Origin: Anthonomus grandis grandis
Taxonomy: Eukaryota > Arthropoda > Insecta > Coleoptera > Curculionidae
Assembly (NCBI RefSeq): GCF_022605725.1
Contig: NC_065554.1
Span: forward strand, 1,693,100-1,757,099
Direction: 5' to 3'
Length of the DNA: 64,000 nt
Shown: one piece after another, positions 1 through 15,050 of the stretch
Position numbering within the stretch: position 1 is the first letter of the stretch
Layout of the letters: every line of letters begins with the position of its first letter
Program-made: the position numbers and the translations under genes
The notes under the pieces: generated by a model
Database searches by the model: none
Told to the model about the DNA's origin: nothing
Seen by the model: only the letters and a program-made list of their open reading frames with translations

Positions 1-3000
1 TAGCATTGTCCGATTTGATTCCAATTTAATTTTTGAAGTTCATTTGATGTACTGTAAATTATATTTAAAATTCTTCTTATGAATTATTTAAAAAAAAAAA
101 TAATTATATCTCACTCTATTACTGTTATCTAATATTCGAATATAATTTAAATTTACGATTTCGCATATACAAGATAGTCAAATGATGTTTTTTACGGTTT
201 GAACACAACCAGAGTTAAGAAAATATGATAACTAATAGCGTTGGCGATTGTTCCCATTTAATTTTAATTCAATTTTTAGATATAATTTGATTAACCCTAA
301 ATGATTTTTAAAAATATTTTAATCTATTGTGTTAAAAAAAATAGTCATATCTCACTTAATTACGGTTATCTATTATTCAAATTTATTTTAAAATTAATAT
401 TTAGGTTATACAAGATGACCCAAATGATCCTTTTTAAGTTTTGGACTAGCCAGAGTTAAGAAAATAGAACAATTAATCATTATAGCATTGTCCGATTTGA
501 TTCCAATTTAATTTTTAAAGTTCATTTGATGTACTGTAAATTATATTTAAAATTCTTCTTATGAATTATTTAAAAAAAAATAATTATATCTCACTCTATT
601 ACTGTTATCTAATATTCGAATATAATTTAAATTTACTATTTCGCATATACAAGATAGCCAAATGAAGTTTTTTACGGTTTGAACACAACCAGAGTTAAGA
701 AAATATAATAACTAATAGCGTTGGCGATTGTTCCGATTTAATTTTAATTCAATTTATAGATATAATTTGATTAACCCTAAATGATTTTTAAAAATATTTT
801 GATGTATTGTGTTTAAAAAAAATAGTCATATCTCACTCAATTACGGTTATCTATTATTAAAATTTATTTTAAAATTAATATTTAAGTTATGCAAGATGAC
901 CCAAATGTACCTTTTTAAGTCTTGGACATAACCAGGGTTAAGAAAATAGAACAATTTATCCTTATAGCATTATCCGATTTGATTTCAATTTAATTTTTGA
1001 AGTTCATTTGATGTACCGTAAATTATTTTTAAAATTCTTCTTATGAATTATTTAAAAAAAAATATTTATATCTCACTCTATTACTGTTATCTAATATTCG
1101 AATATAATTTAAATTTACTATTTCGCATATACAAGATAGCGAAATGATGTTTTTTACGGTTTGAACACAACCAGAGTTAAGAAAATGTAATAACTAATAG
1201 CGTTAACGATTGTTCCGATTTAATTTTTAGATATAATTTGATTAACCCTAAATGATTTTTAAAAATATTTTAATCTATTGTGTTAAAAAAAATAGTCATA
1301 TCTCACTTAATTACGGTTATCTATTATTCAAATTTATTTTAAAATTAATATTTAGGTTATACAAGATGACCCAAATGTACCTTTTTAAGTTTTGGACATA
1401 ACCAGAGTTAAGAAAATAGAACAATTAATCATTATAGCATTGTCCGATTTGATTCCAATTTAATTTTTAAAGTTCATTTGATGTACTGTAAATTATTTTT
1501 AAAATTCTTCTTATGAATTGTTTTTTAAAAAAATAATTGTATCTCACTCTATTACTGTTATCTAATATTCGAATATAATTTAAATTTACTATTTCGCATA
1601 TACAAGATAGCCAAATGATGTTTTTTACGGTTTGAACACAACCAGAGTTAAGAAAATATAATAACTAATAGCGTTGGCGATTGTCCCGATTTAATTTTAA
1701 TTCAATTTATAGATATAATTTGATAAACCCTAAATGATTTTTAAAAATATTTTGATGTATTGTGTTTAAAAAAAATAGTCATATCTCACTCAATTACGGT
1801 TATCTATTATTCAAATTTATTTTAAAATTAATATTTAAGTTATGCAAGATGACCCAAATGTACCTTTTTAAGTTTTGGACATCACCAGGGTTAAGAAAAT
1901 AGAACAATTTATCCTTATAGCATTGTCCGATTTGATTCCAATTTAATTTTTGAAGTTCATTTGATGTACTGTAAATTATTTTTAAAATTCTTCTTATGAA
2001 TTGTTTTTAAAAAAAAATAATTATATCTCACTCTTTTACTGTTATCTAATATTCTAATATAATTTAAATTTACTATTTCGCATATACACGTTAGCCAAAT
2101 GATGTTTTTTACGGTTTGAACACAACCAGAATTAAGAAAATATAATAACTAATAGCGTTGGCGATTGTTCCGATTTAATTTTAATTCAATTTTCAGATAT
2201 AATTTGATTAACCCCAAATGATTTTTAAAAATATTTTGATGTATTTTGTTTAAAAAAAATAGTCATATCTCACTCAATTACGGTTATCTATTATTCAAAT
2301 TTATTTTAAAATTAATATTTAGGTTATGCAAGATGACCCAAATGTACCTTTTTAAGTCTTGGACATAACCAGGGTTAAGAAAATAGAACAATTTATCCTT
2401 ATAGCATGGTCCGATTTGATTCCAATTTAATTTTTGAAGTTCATTTGATGTACTGTAAATTATATTTAAAATTCTTCTTATGAATTATTTAAAAAAAAAA
2501 TAATTATATCTCACTCTATTACTGTTATCTAATATTCGAATATAATTTAAATTTACGATTTCGCATATACAAGATAGTCAAATGATGTTTTTTACGGTTT
2601 GAACACAACCAGAGTTAAGAAAATATAATAACTAATAGCGTTGGCGATTGTTCCGATTTAATTTTAATTCAATTTATAGATATAATTTGATTAACCCTAA
2701 ATGAATTTTAAAAATATTTTGATGTATTGTGTTTAAAAAAAATAGTCATATCTCACTCAATTACGGTTATCTATTATTCAAATTTATTTTAAAATTAATA
2801 TTTAAGTTATGCAAGATGACCCAAATGTACCTTTTTAAGTTTTGGACATCACCAGGGTTAAGAAAATAGAACAATTTATCCTTATAGCATGGTCCGATTT
2901 GATTCCAATTTAATTTTTGAAGTTTATTTGATGTACTGTAAATTATTTTTAAAATTCTTCTTATGAATTGTTTTTAAAAAAAAATAATTATATCTCACTC

Positions 3001-6000
3001 TTTTACTGTTATCTAATATTCTAATATAATTTAAATTTACTATTTCGCATATACACGTTAGCCAAATGATGTTTTTTACGGTTTGAACACAACCAGAATT
3101 AAGAAAATATAATAACTAATAGCGTTGGCGATTGTTCCCATTTAATTTTAATTCAATTTTTAAATATAATTTGATTAACCCTAAATGATTTTTAAAAATA
3201 TTTTGATGTATTGTGTTTAAAAAAAATAGTCATATCTCACTCAATTACGGTTATCTATTATTCAAATTTATTTTAAAATTAATATTTAAGTTATGCAAGA
3301 TGACCCAAATGTACCTTTTTAAGTTTTGGACATCACCAGGGTTAAGAAAATAGAAAAATTTATCCTTATAGCATGGTCCGATTTGATTCCAATTTAATTT
3401 TTGAAGTTCATTTGATGTACTGTAAATTATTTTTAAAATTCTTCTTATGAATTGTTTTTAAAAAAAAATAATTATATCTCACTCTTTTACTGTTATCTAA
3501 TATTCGAATATAATTTAAATTTACTATTTCGCATATACAAGATAGCCAAATGATGTTTTTTACGGTTTGAACACAACCAGAGTTAAGAAAATATAATAAC
3601 TAATAGCGTTGGCGATTGTTCCGATTTAATTTTAATTCAATTTATAGATATAATTTGATTAACCCTAAATGAATTTTAAAAATATTTTGATGTATTGTGT
3701 TTAAAAAAAATAGTCATATCTCACTCAATTACGGTTATCTATTATTCAAATTTATTTTAAAATTAATATTTAGGTTATACAAGATGACCCAAATGTACCT
3801 TTTTAAGTTTTGGACATAACCAGAGTTAAGAAAATAGAACAATTAATCATTATAGCATTGTCCGATTTGATTCCAATTTAATTTTTAAAGTTCATTTGAT
3901 GTACTGTAAATTATTTTTAAAATTCTTCTTATGAATTGTTTTTTAAAAAAATAATTGTATCTCACTCTATTACTGTTATCTAATATTCGAATATAATTTA
4001 AATTTACTATTTCGCATATACAAGATAGCCAAATGATGTTTTTTACGGTTTGAACACAACCAGAGTTAAGAAAATATAATAACTAATAGCGTTGGCGATT
4101 GTCCCGATTTAATTTTAATTCAATTTATAGATATAATTTGATAAACCCTAAATGATTTTTAAAAATATTTTGATGTATTGTGTTTAAAAAAAATAGTCAT
4201 ATCTCACTCAATTACGGTTATCTATTATTCAAATTTATTTTAAAATTAATATTTAAGTTATGCAAGATGACCCAAATGTACCTTTTTAAGTTTTGGACAT
4301 CACCAGGGTTAAGAAAATAGAACAATTTATCCTTATAGCATGGTCCGATTTGATTCCAATTTAATTTTTGAAGTTCATTTGATGTACTGTAAATTATTTT
4401 TAAAATTCTTCTTATGAATTGTTTTTAAAAAAAAATAATTATATCTCACTCTTTTACTGTTATCTAATATTCGAATATAATTTAAATTTACTATTTCGCA
4501 TATACAAGATAGCCAAATGATGTTTTTTACGGTTTGAACACAACCAGAGTTAAGAAAATATAATAACTAATAGCGTTGGCGATTGTCCCGATTTAATTTT
4601 AATTCAATTTATAGATATAATTTGATAAACCCTAAATGATTTTTAAAAATATTTTGATGTATTGTGTTTAAAAAAAATAGTCATATCTCACTCAATTACG
4701 GTTATCTATTATTCAAATTTATTTTAAAATTAATATTTAAGTTATGCAAGATGACCCAAATGTACCTTTTTAAGTTTTGGACATCACCAGGGTTAAGAAA
4801 ATAGAACAATTTATCCTTATAGCATTGTCCGATTTGATTCCAATTTAATTTTTGAAGTTCATTTGATGTACTGTAAATTATTTTTAAAATTCTTCTTATG
4901 AATTGTTTTTAAAAAAAAATAATTATATCTCACTCTTTTACTGTTATCTAATATTCTAATATAATTTAAATTTACTATTTCGCATATACAAGATAGCCAA
5001 ATGATGTTTTTTACGGTTTGAACACAACCAGAATTAAGAAAATATAATAACTAATAGCGTTGGCGATTGTTCCGATTTAATTTTAATTCAATTTTCAGAT
5101 ATAATTTGATTAACCCCAAATGATTTTTAAAAATATTTTGATGTATTTTGTTTAAAAAAAATAGTCATATCTCACTCAATTACGGTTATCTATTATTCAA
5201 ATTTATTTTAAAATTAATATTTAGGTTATGCAAGATGACCCAAATGTACCTTTTTAAGTCTTGGACATAACCAGGGTTAAGAAAATAGAACAATTTATCC
5301 TTATAGCATGGTCCGATTTGATTCCAATTTAATTTTTGAAGTTCATTTGATGTACTGTAAATTATATTTAAAATTCTTCTTATGAATTATTTAAAAAAAA
5401 AATAATTATATCTCACTCTATTACTGTTATCTAATAATCGAATATAATTTAAATTTACGATTTCGCATATACAAGATAGTCAAATGATGTTTTTTACGGT
5501 TTGAACACAACCAGAGTTTAGAAAATATGATAACTAATAGCGTTGGCGATTGTTCCCATTTAATTTTAATTCAATTTTTAAATATAATTTGATTAACCCT
5601 AAATGATTTTTAAAAATATTTTGATGTATTGTGTTTAAAAAAAATAGTCATATCTCACTCAATTACGGTTATCTATTATTCAAATTTATTTTAAAATTAA
5701 TATTTAAGTTATGCAAGATGACCCAAATGTACCTTTTTAAGTTTTGGACATCACCAGGGTTAAGAAAATAGAACAATTTATCCTTATAGCATGGTCCGAT
5801 TTGATTCCAATTTAATTTTTGAAGTTTATTTGATGTACTGTAAATTATTTTTAAAATTCTTCTTATGAATTGTTTTTAAAAAAAAATAATTATATCTCAC
5901 TCTTTTACTGTTATCTAATATTCGAATATAATTTAAATTTACTATTTCGCATATACAAGATAGCCAAATGATGTTTTTTACGGTTTGAACACAACCAGAG

Positions 6001-6759
6001 TTAAGAAAATATAATAACTAATAGCGATGGCGATTGTTCCGATTTAATTTTAATTCAATTTATAGATATAATTTGATTAACCCTAAATGAATTTTAAAAA
6101 TATTTTGATGTATTGTGTTTAAAAAAAATAGTCATATCTCACTCAATTACGGTTATCTATTATTCAAATTTATTTTAAAATTAATATTTAGGTTATACAA
6201 GATGACCCAAATGTACCTTTTTAAGTTTTGGACATAACCAGAGTTAAGAAAATAGAACAATTAATCATTATAGCATTGTCCGATTTGATTCCAATTTAAT
6301 TTTTAAAGTTCATTTGATGTACTGTAAATTATTTTTAAAATTCTTCTTATGAATTGTTTTTTAAAAAAATAATTGTATCTCACTCTATTACTGTTATCTA
6401 ATATTCGAATATAATTTAAATTTACTATTTCGCATATACAAGATAGCCAAATGATGTTTTTTACGGTTTGAACACAACCAGAGTTAAGAAAATATAATAA
6501 CTAATAGCGTTGGCGATTGTCCCGATTTAATTTTAATTCAATTTATAGATATAATTTGATAAACCCTAAATGATTTTTAAAAATATTTTGATGTATTGTG
6601 TTTAAAAAAAATAGTCATATCTCACTCAATTACGGTTATCTATTATTCAAATTTATTTTAAAATTAATATTTAAGTTATGCAAGATGACCCAAATGTACC
6701 TTTTTAAGTTTTGGACATCACCAGGGTTAAGAAAATAGAACAATTTATCCTTATAGCAT
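1..6759 (+). repeat. 7.2-kb higher-order repeat, copy 1
   Basis: Matches 7226-13984 at a constant offset of 7225. Rare variants shared at this offset include AATGAAG near 683, AGAAAAATTT near 3355, AATAATCGAA near 5431, GAGTTTAG near 5514 and AGCGATGGCG near 6025. The match stops at 6760 (GCATTG here, GCATGG at 13985). One substitution was noticed: G at 5069, A at 12294. The left limit is the window edge, so the unit may start earlier. About 15 dimers fit in one 7225-bp period. Confidence 0.93.
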
Positions 6760-7225
6760 TGTCCGATTTGATTCCAATTTAAATTTTGAAGTTCATTTGA
6801 TGTACTGTAAATTATTTTTAAAATTCTTCTTATGAATTGTTTTTTAAAAAAATAATTGTATCTCACTCTATTACTGTTATCTAATATTCGAATATAATTT
6901 TAATTTACTATTTCGCATATACAAGATAGCCAAATGATGTTTTTTACGGTTTGAATACAACCAGAGTTAAGAAAATGTAATAACTAATAGCGTTAACGAT
7001 TGTTCCGATTTAATTTTCAGATATAATTTGATTAACCCTAAATGATTTTTAAAAATATTTTAATGTATTTTGTTTAAAAAAAATAGTCATATCTCACTTA
7101 ATTACGGTTATCTATTATTCAAATTTATTTTAAAATTAATATTTAGGTTATGCAAGATGACCCAAATGTACCTTTTTAAGTTTTGGACATAAGCAGGGTT
7201 AAGAAAATAGAACAATTTATCCTTA

Positions 7226-10200
7226 TAGCATTGTCCGATTTGATTCCAATTTAATTTTTGAAGTTCATTTGATGTACTGTAAATTATATTTAAAATTCTT
7301 CTTATGAATTATTTAAAAAAAAAAATAATTATATCTCACTCTATTACTGTTATCTAATATTCGAATATAATTTAAATTTACGATTTCGCATATACAAGAT
7401 AGTCAAATGATGTTTTTTACGGTTTGAACACAACCAGAGTTAAGAAAATATGATAACTAATAGCGTTGGCGATTGTTCCCATTTAATTTTAATTCAATTT
7501 TTAGATATAATTTGATTAACCCTAAATGATTTTTAAAAATATTTTAATCTATTGTGTTAAAAAAAATAGTCATATCTCACTTAATTACGGTTATCTATTA
7601 TTCAAATTTATTTTAAAATTAATATTTAGGTTATACAAGATGACCCAAATGATCCTTTTTAAGTTTTGGACTAGCCAGAGTTAAGAAAATAGAACAATTA
7701 ATCATTATAGCATTGTCCGATTTGATTCCAATTTAATTTTTAAAGTTCATTTGATGTACTGTAAATTATATTTAAAATTCTTCTTATGAATTATTTAAAA
7801 AAAAATAATTATATCTCACTCTATTACTGTTATCTAATATTCGAATATAATTTAAATTTACTATTTCGCATATACAAGATAGCCAAATGAAGTTTTTTAC
7901 GGTTTGAACACAACCAGAGTTAAGAAAATATAATAACTAATAGCGTTGGCGATTGTTCCGATTTAATTTTAATTCAATTTATAGATATAATTTGATTAAC
8001 CCTAAATGATTTTTAAAAATATTTTGATGTATTGTGTTTAAAAAAAATAGTCATATCTCACTCAATTACGGTTATCTATTATTAAAATTTATTTTAAAAT
8101 TAATATTTAAGTTATGCAAGATGACCCAAATGTACCTTTTTAAGTCTTGGACATAACCAGGGTTAAGAAAATAGAACAATTTATCCTTATAGCATTATCC
8201 GATTTGATTTCAATTTAATTTTTGAAGTTCATTTGATGTACCGTAAATTATTTTTAAAATTCTTCTTATGAATTATTTAAAAAAAAATATTTATATCTCA
8301 CTCTATTACTGTTATCTAATATTCGAATATAATTTAAATTTACTATTTCGCATATACAAGATAGCGAAATGATGTTTTTTACGGTTTGAACACAACCAGA
8401 GTTAAGAAAATGTAATAACTAATAGCGTTAACGATTGTTCCGATTTAATTTTTAGATATAATTTGATTAACCCTAAATGATTTTTAAAAATATTTTAATC
8501 TATTGTGTTAAAAAAAATAGTCATATCTCACTTAATTACGGTTATCTATTATTCAAATTTATTTTAAAATTAATATTTAGGTTATACAAGATGACCCAAA
8601 TGTACCTTTTTAAGTTTTGGACATAACCAGAGTTAAGAAAATAGAACAATTAATCATTATAGCATTGTCCGATTTGATTCCAATTTAATTTTTAAAGTTC
8701 ATTTGATGTACTGTAAATTATTTTTAAAATTCTTCTTATGAATTGTTTTTTAAAAAAATAATTGTATCTCACTCTATTACTGTTATCTAATATTCGAATA
8801 TAATTTAAATTTACTATTTCGCATATACAAGATAGCCAAATGATGTTTTTTACGGTTTGAACACAACCAGAGTTAAGAAAATATAATAACTAATAGCGTT
8901 GGCGATTGTCCCGATTTAATTTTAATTCAATTTATAGATATAATTTGATAAACCCTAAATGATTTTTAAAAATATTTTGATGTATTGTGTTTAAAAAAAA
9001 TAGTCATATCTCACTCAATTACGGTTATCTATTATTCAAATTTATTTTAAAATTAATATTTAAGTTATGCAAGATGACCCAAATGTACCTTTTTAAGTTT
9101 TGGACATCACCAGGGTTAAGAAAATAGAACAATTTATCCTTATAGCATTGTCCGATTTGATTCCAATTTAATTTTTGAAGTTCATTTGATGTACTGTAAA
9201 TTATTTTTAAAATTCTTCTTATGAATTGTTTTTAAAAAAAAATAATTATATCTCACTCTTTTACTGTTATCTAATATTCTAATATAATTTAAATTTACTA
9301 TTTCGCATATACACGTTAGCCAAATGATGTTTTTTACGGTTTGAACACAACCAGAATTAAGAAAATATAATAACTAATAGCGTTGGCGATTGTTCCGATT
9401 TAATTTTAATTCAATTTTCAGATATAATTTGATTAACCCCAAATGATTTTTAAAAATATTTTGATGTATTTTGTTTAAAAAAAATAGTCATATCTCACTC
9501 AATTACGGTTATCTATTATTCAAATTTATTTTAAAATTAATATTTAGGTTATGCAAGATGACCCAAATGTACCTTTTTAAGTCTTGGACATAACCAGGGT
9601 TAAGAAAATAGAACAATTTATCCTTATAGCATGGTCCGATTTGATTCCAATTTAATTTTTGAAGTTCATTTGATGTACTGTAAATTATATTTAAAATTCT
9701 TCTTATGAATTATTTAAAAAAAAAATAATTATATCTCACTCTATTACTGTTATCTAATATTCGAATATAATTTAAATTTACGATTTCGCATATACAAGAT
9801 AGTCAAATGATGTTTTTTACGGTTTGAACACAACCAGAGTTAAGAAAATATAATAACTAATAGCGTTGGCGATTGTTCCGATTTAATTTTAATTCAATTT
9901 ATAGATATAATTTGATTAACCCTAAATGAATTTTAAAAATATTTTGATGTATTGTGTTTAAAAAAAATAGTCATATCTCACTCAATTACGGTTATCTATT
10001 ATTCAAATTTATTTTAAAATTAATATTTAAGTTATGCAAGATGACCCAAATGTACCTTTTTAAGTTTTGGACATCACCAGGGTTAAGAAAATAGAACAAT
10101 TTATCCTTATAGCATGGTCCGATTTGATTCCAATTTAATTTTTGAAGTTTATTTGATGTACTGTAAATTATTTTTAAAATTCTTCTTATGAATTGTTTTT

Positions 10201-13200
10201 AAAAAAAAATAATTATATCTCACTCTTTTACTGTTATCTAATATTCTAATATAATTTAAATTTACTATTTCGCATATACACGTTAGCCAAATGATGTTTT
10301 TTACGGTTTGAACACAACCAGAATTAAGAAAATATAATAACTAATAGCGTTGGCGATTGTTCCCATTTAATTTTAATTCAATTTTTAAATATAATTTGAT
10401 TAACCCTAAATGATTTTTAAAAATATTTTGATGTATTGTGTTTAAAAAAAATAGTCATATCTCACTCAATTACGGTTATCTATTATTCAAATTTATTTTA
10501 AAATTAATATTTAAGTTATGCAAGATGACCCAAATGTACCTTTTTAAGTTTTGGACATCACCAGGGTTAAGAAAATAGAAAAATTTATCCTTATAGCATG
10601 GTCCGATTTGATTCCAATTTAATTTTTGAAGTTCATTTGATGTACTGTAAATTATTTTTAAAATTCTTCTTATGAATTGTTTTTAAAAAAAAATAATTAT
10701 ATCTCACTCTTTTACTGTTATCTAATATTCGAATATAATTTAAATTTACTATTTCGCATATACAAGATAGCCAAATGATGTTTTTTACGGTTTGAACACA
10801 ACCAGAGTTAAGAAAATATAATAACTAATAGCGTTGGCGATTGTTCCGATTTAATTTTAATTCAATTTATAGATATAATTTGATTAACCCTAAATGAATT
10901 TTAAAAATATTTTGATGTATTGTGTTTAAAAAAAATAGTCATATCTCACTCAATTACGGTTATCTATTATTCAAATTTATTTTAAAATTAATATTTAGGT
11001 TATACAAGATGACCCAAATGTACCTTTTTAAGTTTTGGACATAACCAGAGTTAAGAAAATAGAACAATTAATCATTATAGCATTGTCCGATTTGATTCCA
11101 ATTTAATTTTTAAAGTTCATTTGATGTACTGTAAATTATTTTTAAAATTCTTCTTATGAATTGTTTTTTAAAAAAATAATTGTATCTCACTCTATTACTG
11201 TTATCTAATATTCGAATATAATTTAAATTTACTATTTCGCATATACAAGATAGCCAAATGATGTTTTTTACGGTTTGAACACAACCAGAGTTAAGAAAAT
11301 ATAATAACTAATAGCGTTGGCGATTGTCCCGATTTAATTTTAATTCAATTTATAGATATAATTTGATAAACCCTAAATGATTTTTAAAAATATTTTGATG
11401 TATTGTGTTTAAAAAAAATAGTCATATCTCACTCAATTACGGTTATCTATTATTCAAATTTATTTTAAAATTAATATTTAAGTTATGCAAGATGACCCAA
11501 ATGTACCTTTTTAAGTTTTGGACATCACCAGGGTTAAGAAAATAGAACAATTTATCCTTATAGCATGGTCCGATTTGATTCCAATTTAATTTTTGAAGTT
11601 CATTTGATGTACTGTAAATTATTTTTAAAATTCTTCTTATGAATTGTTTTTAAAAAAAAATAATTATATCTCACTCTTTTACTGTTATCTAATATTCGAA
11701 TATAATTTAAATTTACTATTTCGCATATACAAGATAGCCAAATGATGTTTTTTACGGTTTGAACACAACCAGAGTTAAGAAAATATAATAACTAATAGCG
11801 TTGGCGATTGTCCCGATTTAATTTTAATTCAATTTATAGATATAATTTGATAAACCCTAAATGATTTTTAAAAATATTTTGATGTATTGTGTTTAAAAAA
11901 AATAGTCATATCTCACTCAATTACGGTTATCTATTATTCAAATTTATTTTAAAATTAATATTTAAGTTATGCAAGATGACCCAAATGTACCTTTTTAAGT
12001 TTTGGACATCACCAGGGTTAAGAAAATAGAACAATTTATCCTTATAGCATTGTCCGATTTGATTCCAATTTAATTTTTGAAGTTCATTTGATGTACTGTA
12101 AATTATTTTTAAAATTCTTCTTATGAATTGTTTTTAAAAAAAAATAATTATATCTCACTCTTTTACTGTTATCTAATATTCTAATATAATTTAAATTTAC
12201 TATTTCGCATATACAAGATAGCCAAATGATGTTTTTTACGGTTTGAACACAACCAGAATTAAGAAAATATAATAACTAATAGCGTTGGCGATTATTCCGA
12301 TTTAATTTTAATTCAATTTTCAGATATAATTTGATTAACCCCAAATGATTTTTAAAAATATTTTGATGTATTTTGTTTAAAAAAAATAGTCATATCTCAC
12401 TCAATTACGGTTATCTATTATTCAAATTTATTTTAAAATTAATATTTAGGTTATGCAAGATGACCCAAATGTACCTTTTTAAGTCTTGGACATAACCAGG
12501 GTTAAGAAAATAGAACAATTTATCCTTATAGCATGGTCCGATTTGATTCCAATTTAATTTTTGAAGTTCATTTGATGTACTGTAAATTATATTTAAAATT
12601 CTTCTTATGAATTATTTAAAAAAAAAATAATTATATCTCACTCTATTACTGTTATCTAATAATCGAATATAATTTAAATTTACGATTTCGCATATACAAG
12701 ATAGTCAAATGATGTTTTTTACGGTTTGAACACAACCAGAGTTTAGAAAATATGATAACTAATAGCGTTGGCGATTGTTCCCATTTAATTTTAATTCAAT
12801 TTTTAAATATAATTTGATTAACCCTAAATGATTTTTAAAAATATTTTGATGTATTGTGTTTAAAAAAAATAGTCATATCTCACTCAATTACGGTTATCTA
12901 TTATTCAAATTTATTTTAAAATTAATATTTAAGTTATGCAAGATGACCCAAATGTACCTTTTTAAGTTTTGGACATCACCAGGGTTAAGAAAATAGAACA
13001 ATTTATCCTTATAGCATGGTCCGATTTGATTCCAATTTAATTTTTGAAGTTTATTTGATGTACTGTAAATTATTTTTAAAATTCTTCTTATGAATTGTTT
13101 TTAAAAAAAAATAATTATATCTCACTCTTTTACTGTTATCTAATATTCGAATATAATTTAAATTTACTATTTCGCATATACAAGATAGCCAAATGATGTT

Positions 13201-13984
13201 TTTTACGGTTTGAACACAACCAGAGTTAAGAAAATATAATAACTAATAGCGATGGCGATTGTTCCGATTTAATTTTAATTCAATTTATAGATATAATTTG
13301 ATTAACCCTAAATGAATTTTAAAAATATTTTGATGTATTGTGTTTAAAAAAAATAGTCATATCTCACTCAATTACGGTTATCTATTATTCAAATTTATTT
13401 TAAAATTAATATTTAGGTTATACAAGATGACCCAAATGTACCTTTTTAAGTTTTGGACATAACCAGAGTTAAGAAAATAGAACAATTAATCATTATAGCA
13501 TTGTCCGATTTGATTCCAATTTAATTTTTAAAGTTCATTTGATGTACTGTAAATTATTTTTAAAATTCTTCTTATGAATTGTTTTTTAAAAAAATAATTG
13601 TATCTCACTCTATTACTGTTATCTAATATTCGAATATAATTTAAATTTACTATTTCGCATATACAAGATAGCCAAATGATGTTTTTTACGGTTTGAACAC
13701 AACCAGAGTTAAGAAAATATAATAACTAATAGCGTTGGCGATTGTCCCGATTTAATTTTAATTCAATTTATAGATATAATTTGATAAACCCTAAATGATT
13801 TTTAAAAATATTTTGATGTATTGTGTTTAAAAAAAATAGTCATATCTCACTCAATTACGGTTATCTATTATTCAAATTTATTTTAAAATTAATATTTAAG
13901 TTATGCAAGATGACCCAAATGTACCTTTTTAAGTTTTGGACATCACCAGGGTTAAGAAAATAGAACAATTTATCCTTATAGCAT
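7226..13984 (+). repeat. 7.2-kb higher-order repeat, copy 2
   Basis: Second copy of 1-6759 at offset 7225, with the same rare variants in the same order and almost no substitutions seen. The segment 6760-7225 between the copies is ordinary diverged satellite. Near identity over 6.7 kb, against the several-percent divergence typical of neighbouring dimers, points to a very recent tandem duplication or to an assembly duplication. Confidence 0.93.
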
Positions 13985-15050
13985 GGTCCGATTTGATTCC
14001 AATTTAATTTTTGAAGTTCATTTGATGTACTGTAAATTATTTTTAAAATTCTTCTTATGAATTGTTTTTAAAAAAAAATAATTATATCTCACTCTTTTAC
14101 TGTTATCTAATATTCGAATATAATTTAAATTTACTATTTCGCATATACAAGATAGCCAAATGATGTTTTTTACGGTTTGAACACAACCAGAGTTAAGAAA
14201 ATATAATAACTAATAGCGTTGGCGATTGTTCCGATTTAATTTTAATTCAATTTATAGATATAATTTGATTAACCCTAAATGAATTTTAAAAATATTTTGA
14301 TGTATTGTGTTTAAAAAAAATAGTCATATCTCACTCAATTACGGTTATCTATTATTCAAATTTATTTTAAAATTAATATTTAAGTTATGCAAGATGACCC
14401 AAATGTACCTTTTTAAGTCTTGGACATAACCAGGGTTAAGAAAATAGAACAATTTATCCTTATAGCATTGTCCGATTTGATTCCAATTTAATTTTTGAAG
14501 TTCATTTGATGTACCGTAAATTATTTTTAAAATTCTTCTTATGAATTATTTAAAAAAAAAATAATTATATCTCACTCTATTACTGTTATCTAATATTCGA
14601 ATATAATTTAAATTTACGATTTCGCATATACAAGATAGTCAAATGATGTTTTTTACGGTTTAAACAAAACCAGAGTTTAGAAAATATGATAACTAATAGC
14701 GTTGGCGATTGTTCCCATTTAATTTTAATTCAATTTTTAAATATAATTTGATTAACCCTAAATGATTTTTAAAAATATTTTGATGTATTGTGTTTAAAAA
14801 AAATAGTCATATCTCACTCAATTACGGTTATCTATTATTCAAATTTATTTTAAAATTAATATTTAGGTTATGCAAGATGACCCAAATGTACCTTTTTAAG
14901 TTTTGGACATAACCAGGGTTAAGAAAATAGAACAATTTATCCTTATAGCATGGTCCGATTTGATTCCAATTTAATTTTTGAAGTTCATTTGATGTACTGT
15001 AAATTATATTTAAAATTCTTCTTACGAATTATTTAAAAAAAAAATAATTA

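Noticed and set aside
1726..1740. AAACCCTAAA in monomer A (plant telo-box or telomere-like motif)
   Set aside because: It occurs once per dimer, not in tandem, and most units have TTAACCCTAAATG instead. Insect telomeres are tandem TTAGG. A chance match.
6636..6866. Short minus-strand open frames of 60-86 codons in the satellite (also 15468-15728, 20286-20546, 27073-27303, 49155-49370, 58791-58976, 63023-63250)
   Set aside because: They fall at the same phase of the repeat, are rich in N, K, I, L and Y as expected from AT-rich DNA, differ only by satellite variants, and have no domain or start context. They are translations of the repeat.
1..14000. Regular spacing suggestive of a CRISPR array
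   Set aside because: The period is about 482 bp, the whole period is repeated with no unique spacers, and the rest of the window is eukaryotic.
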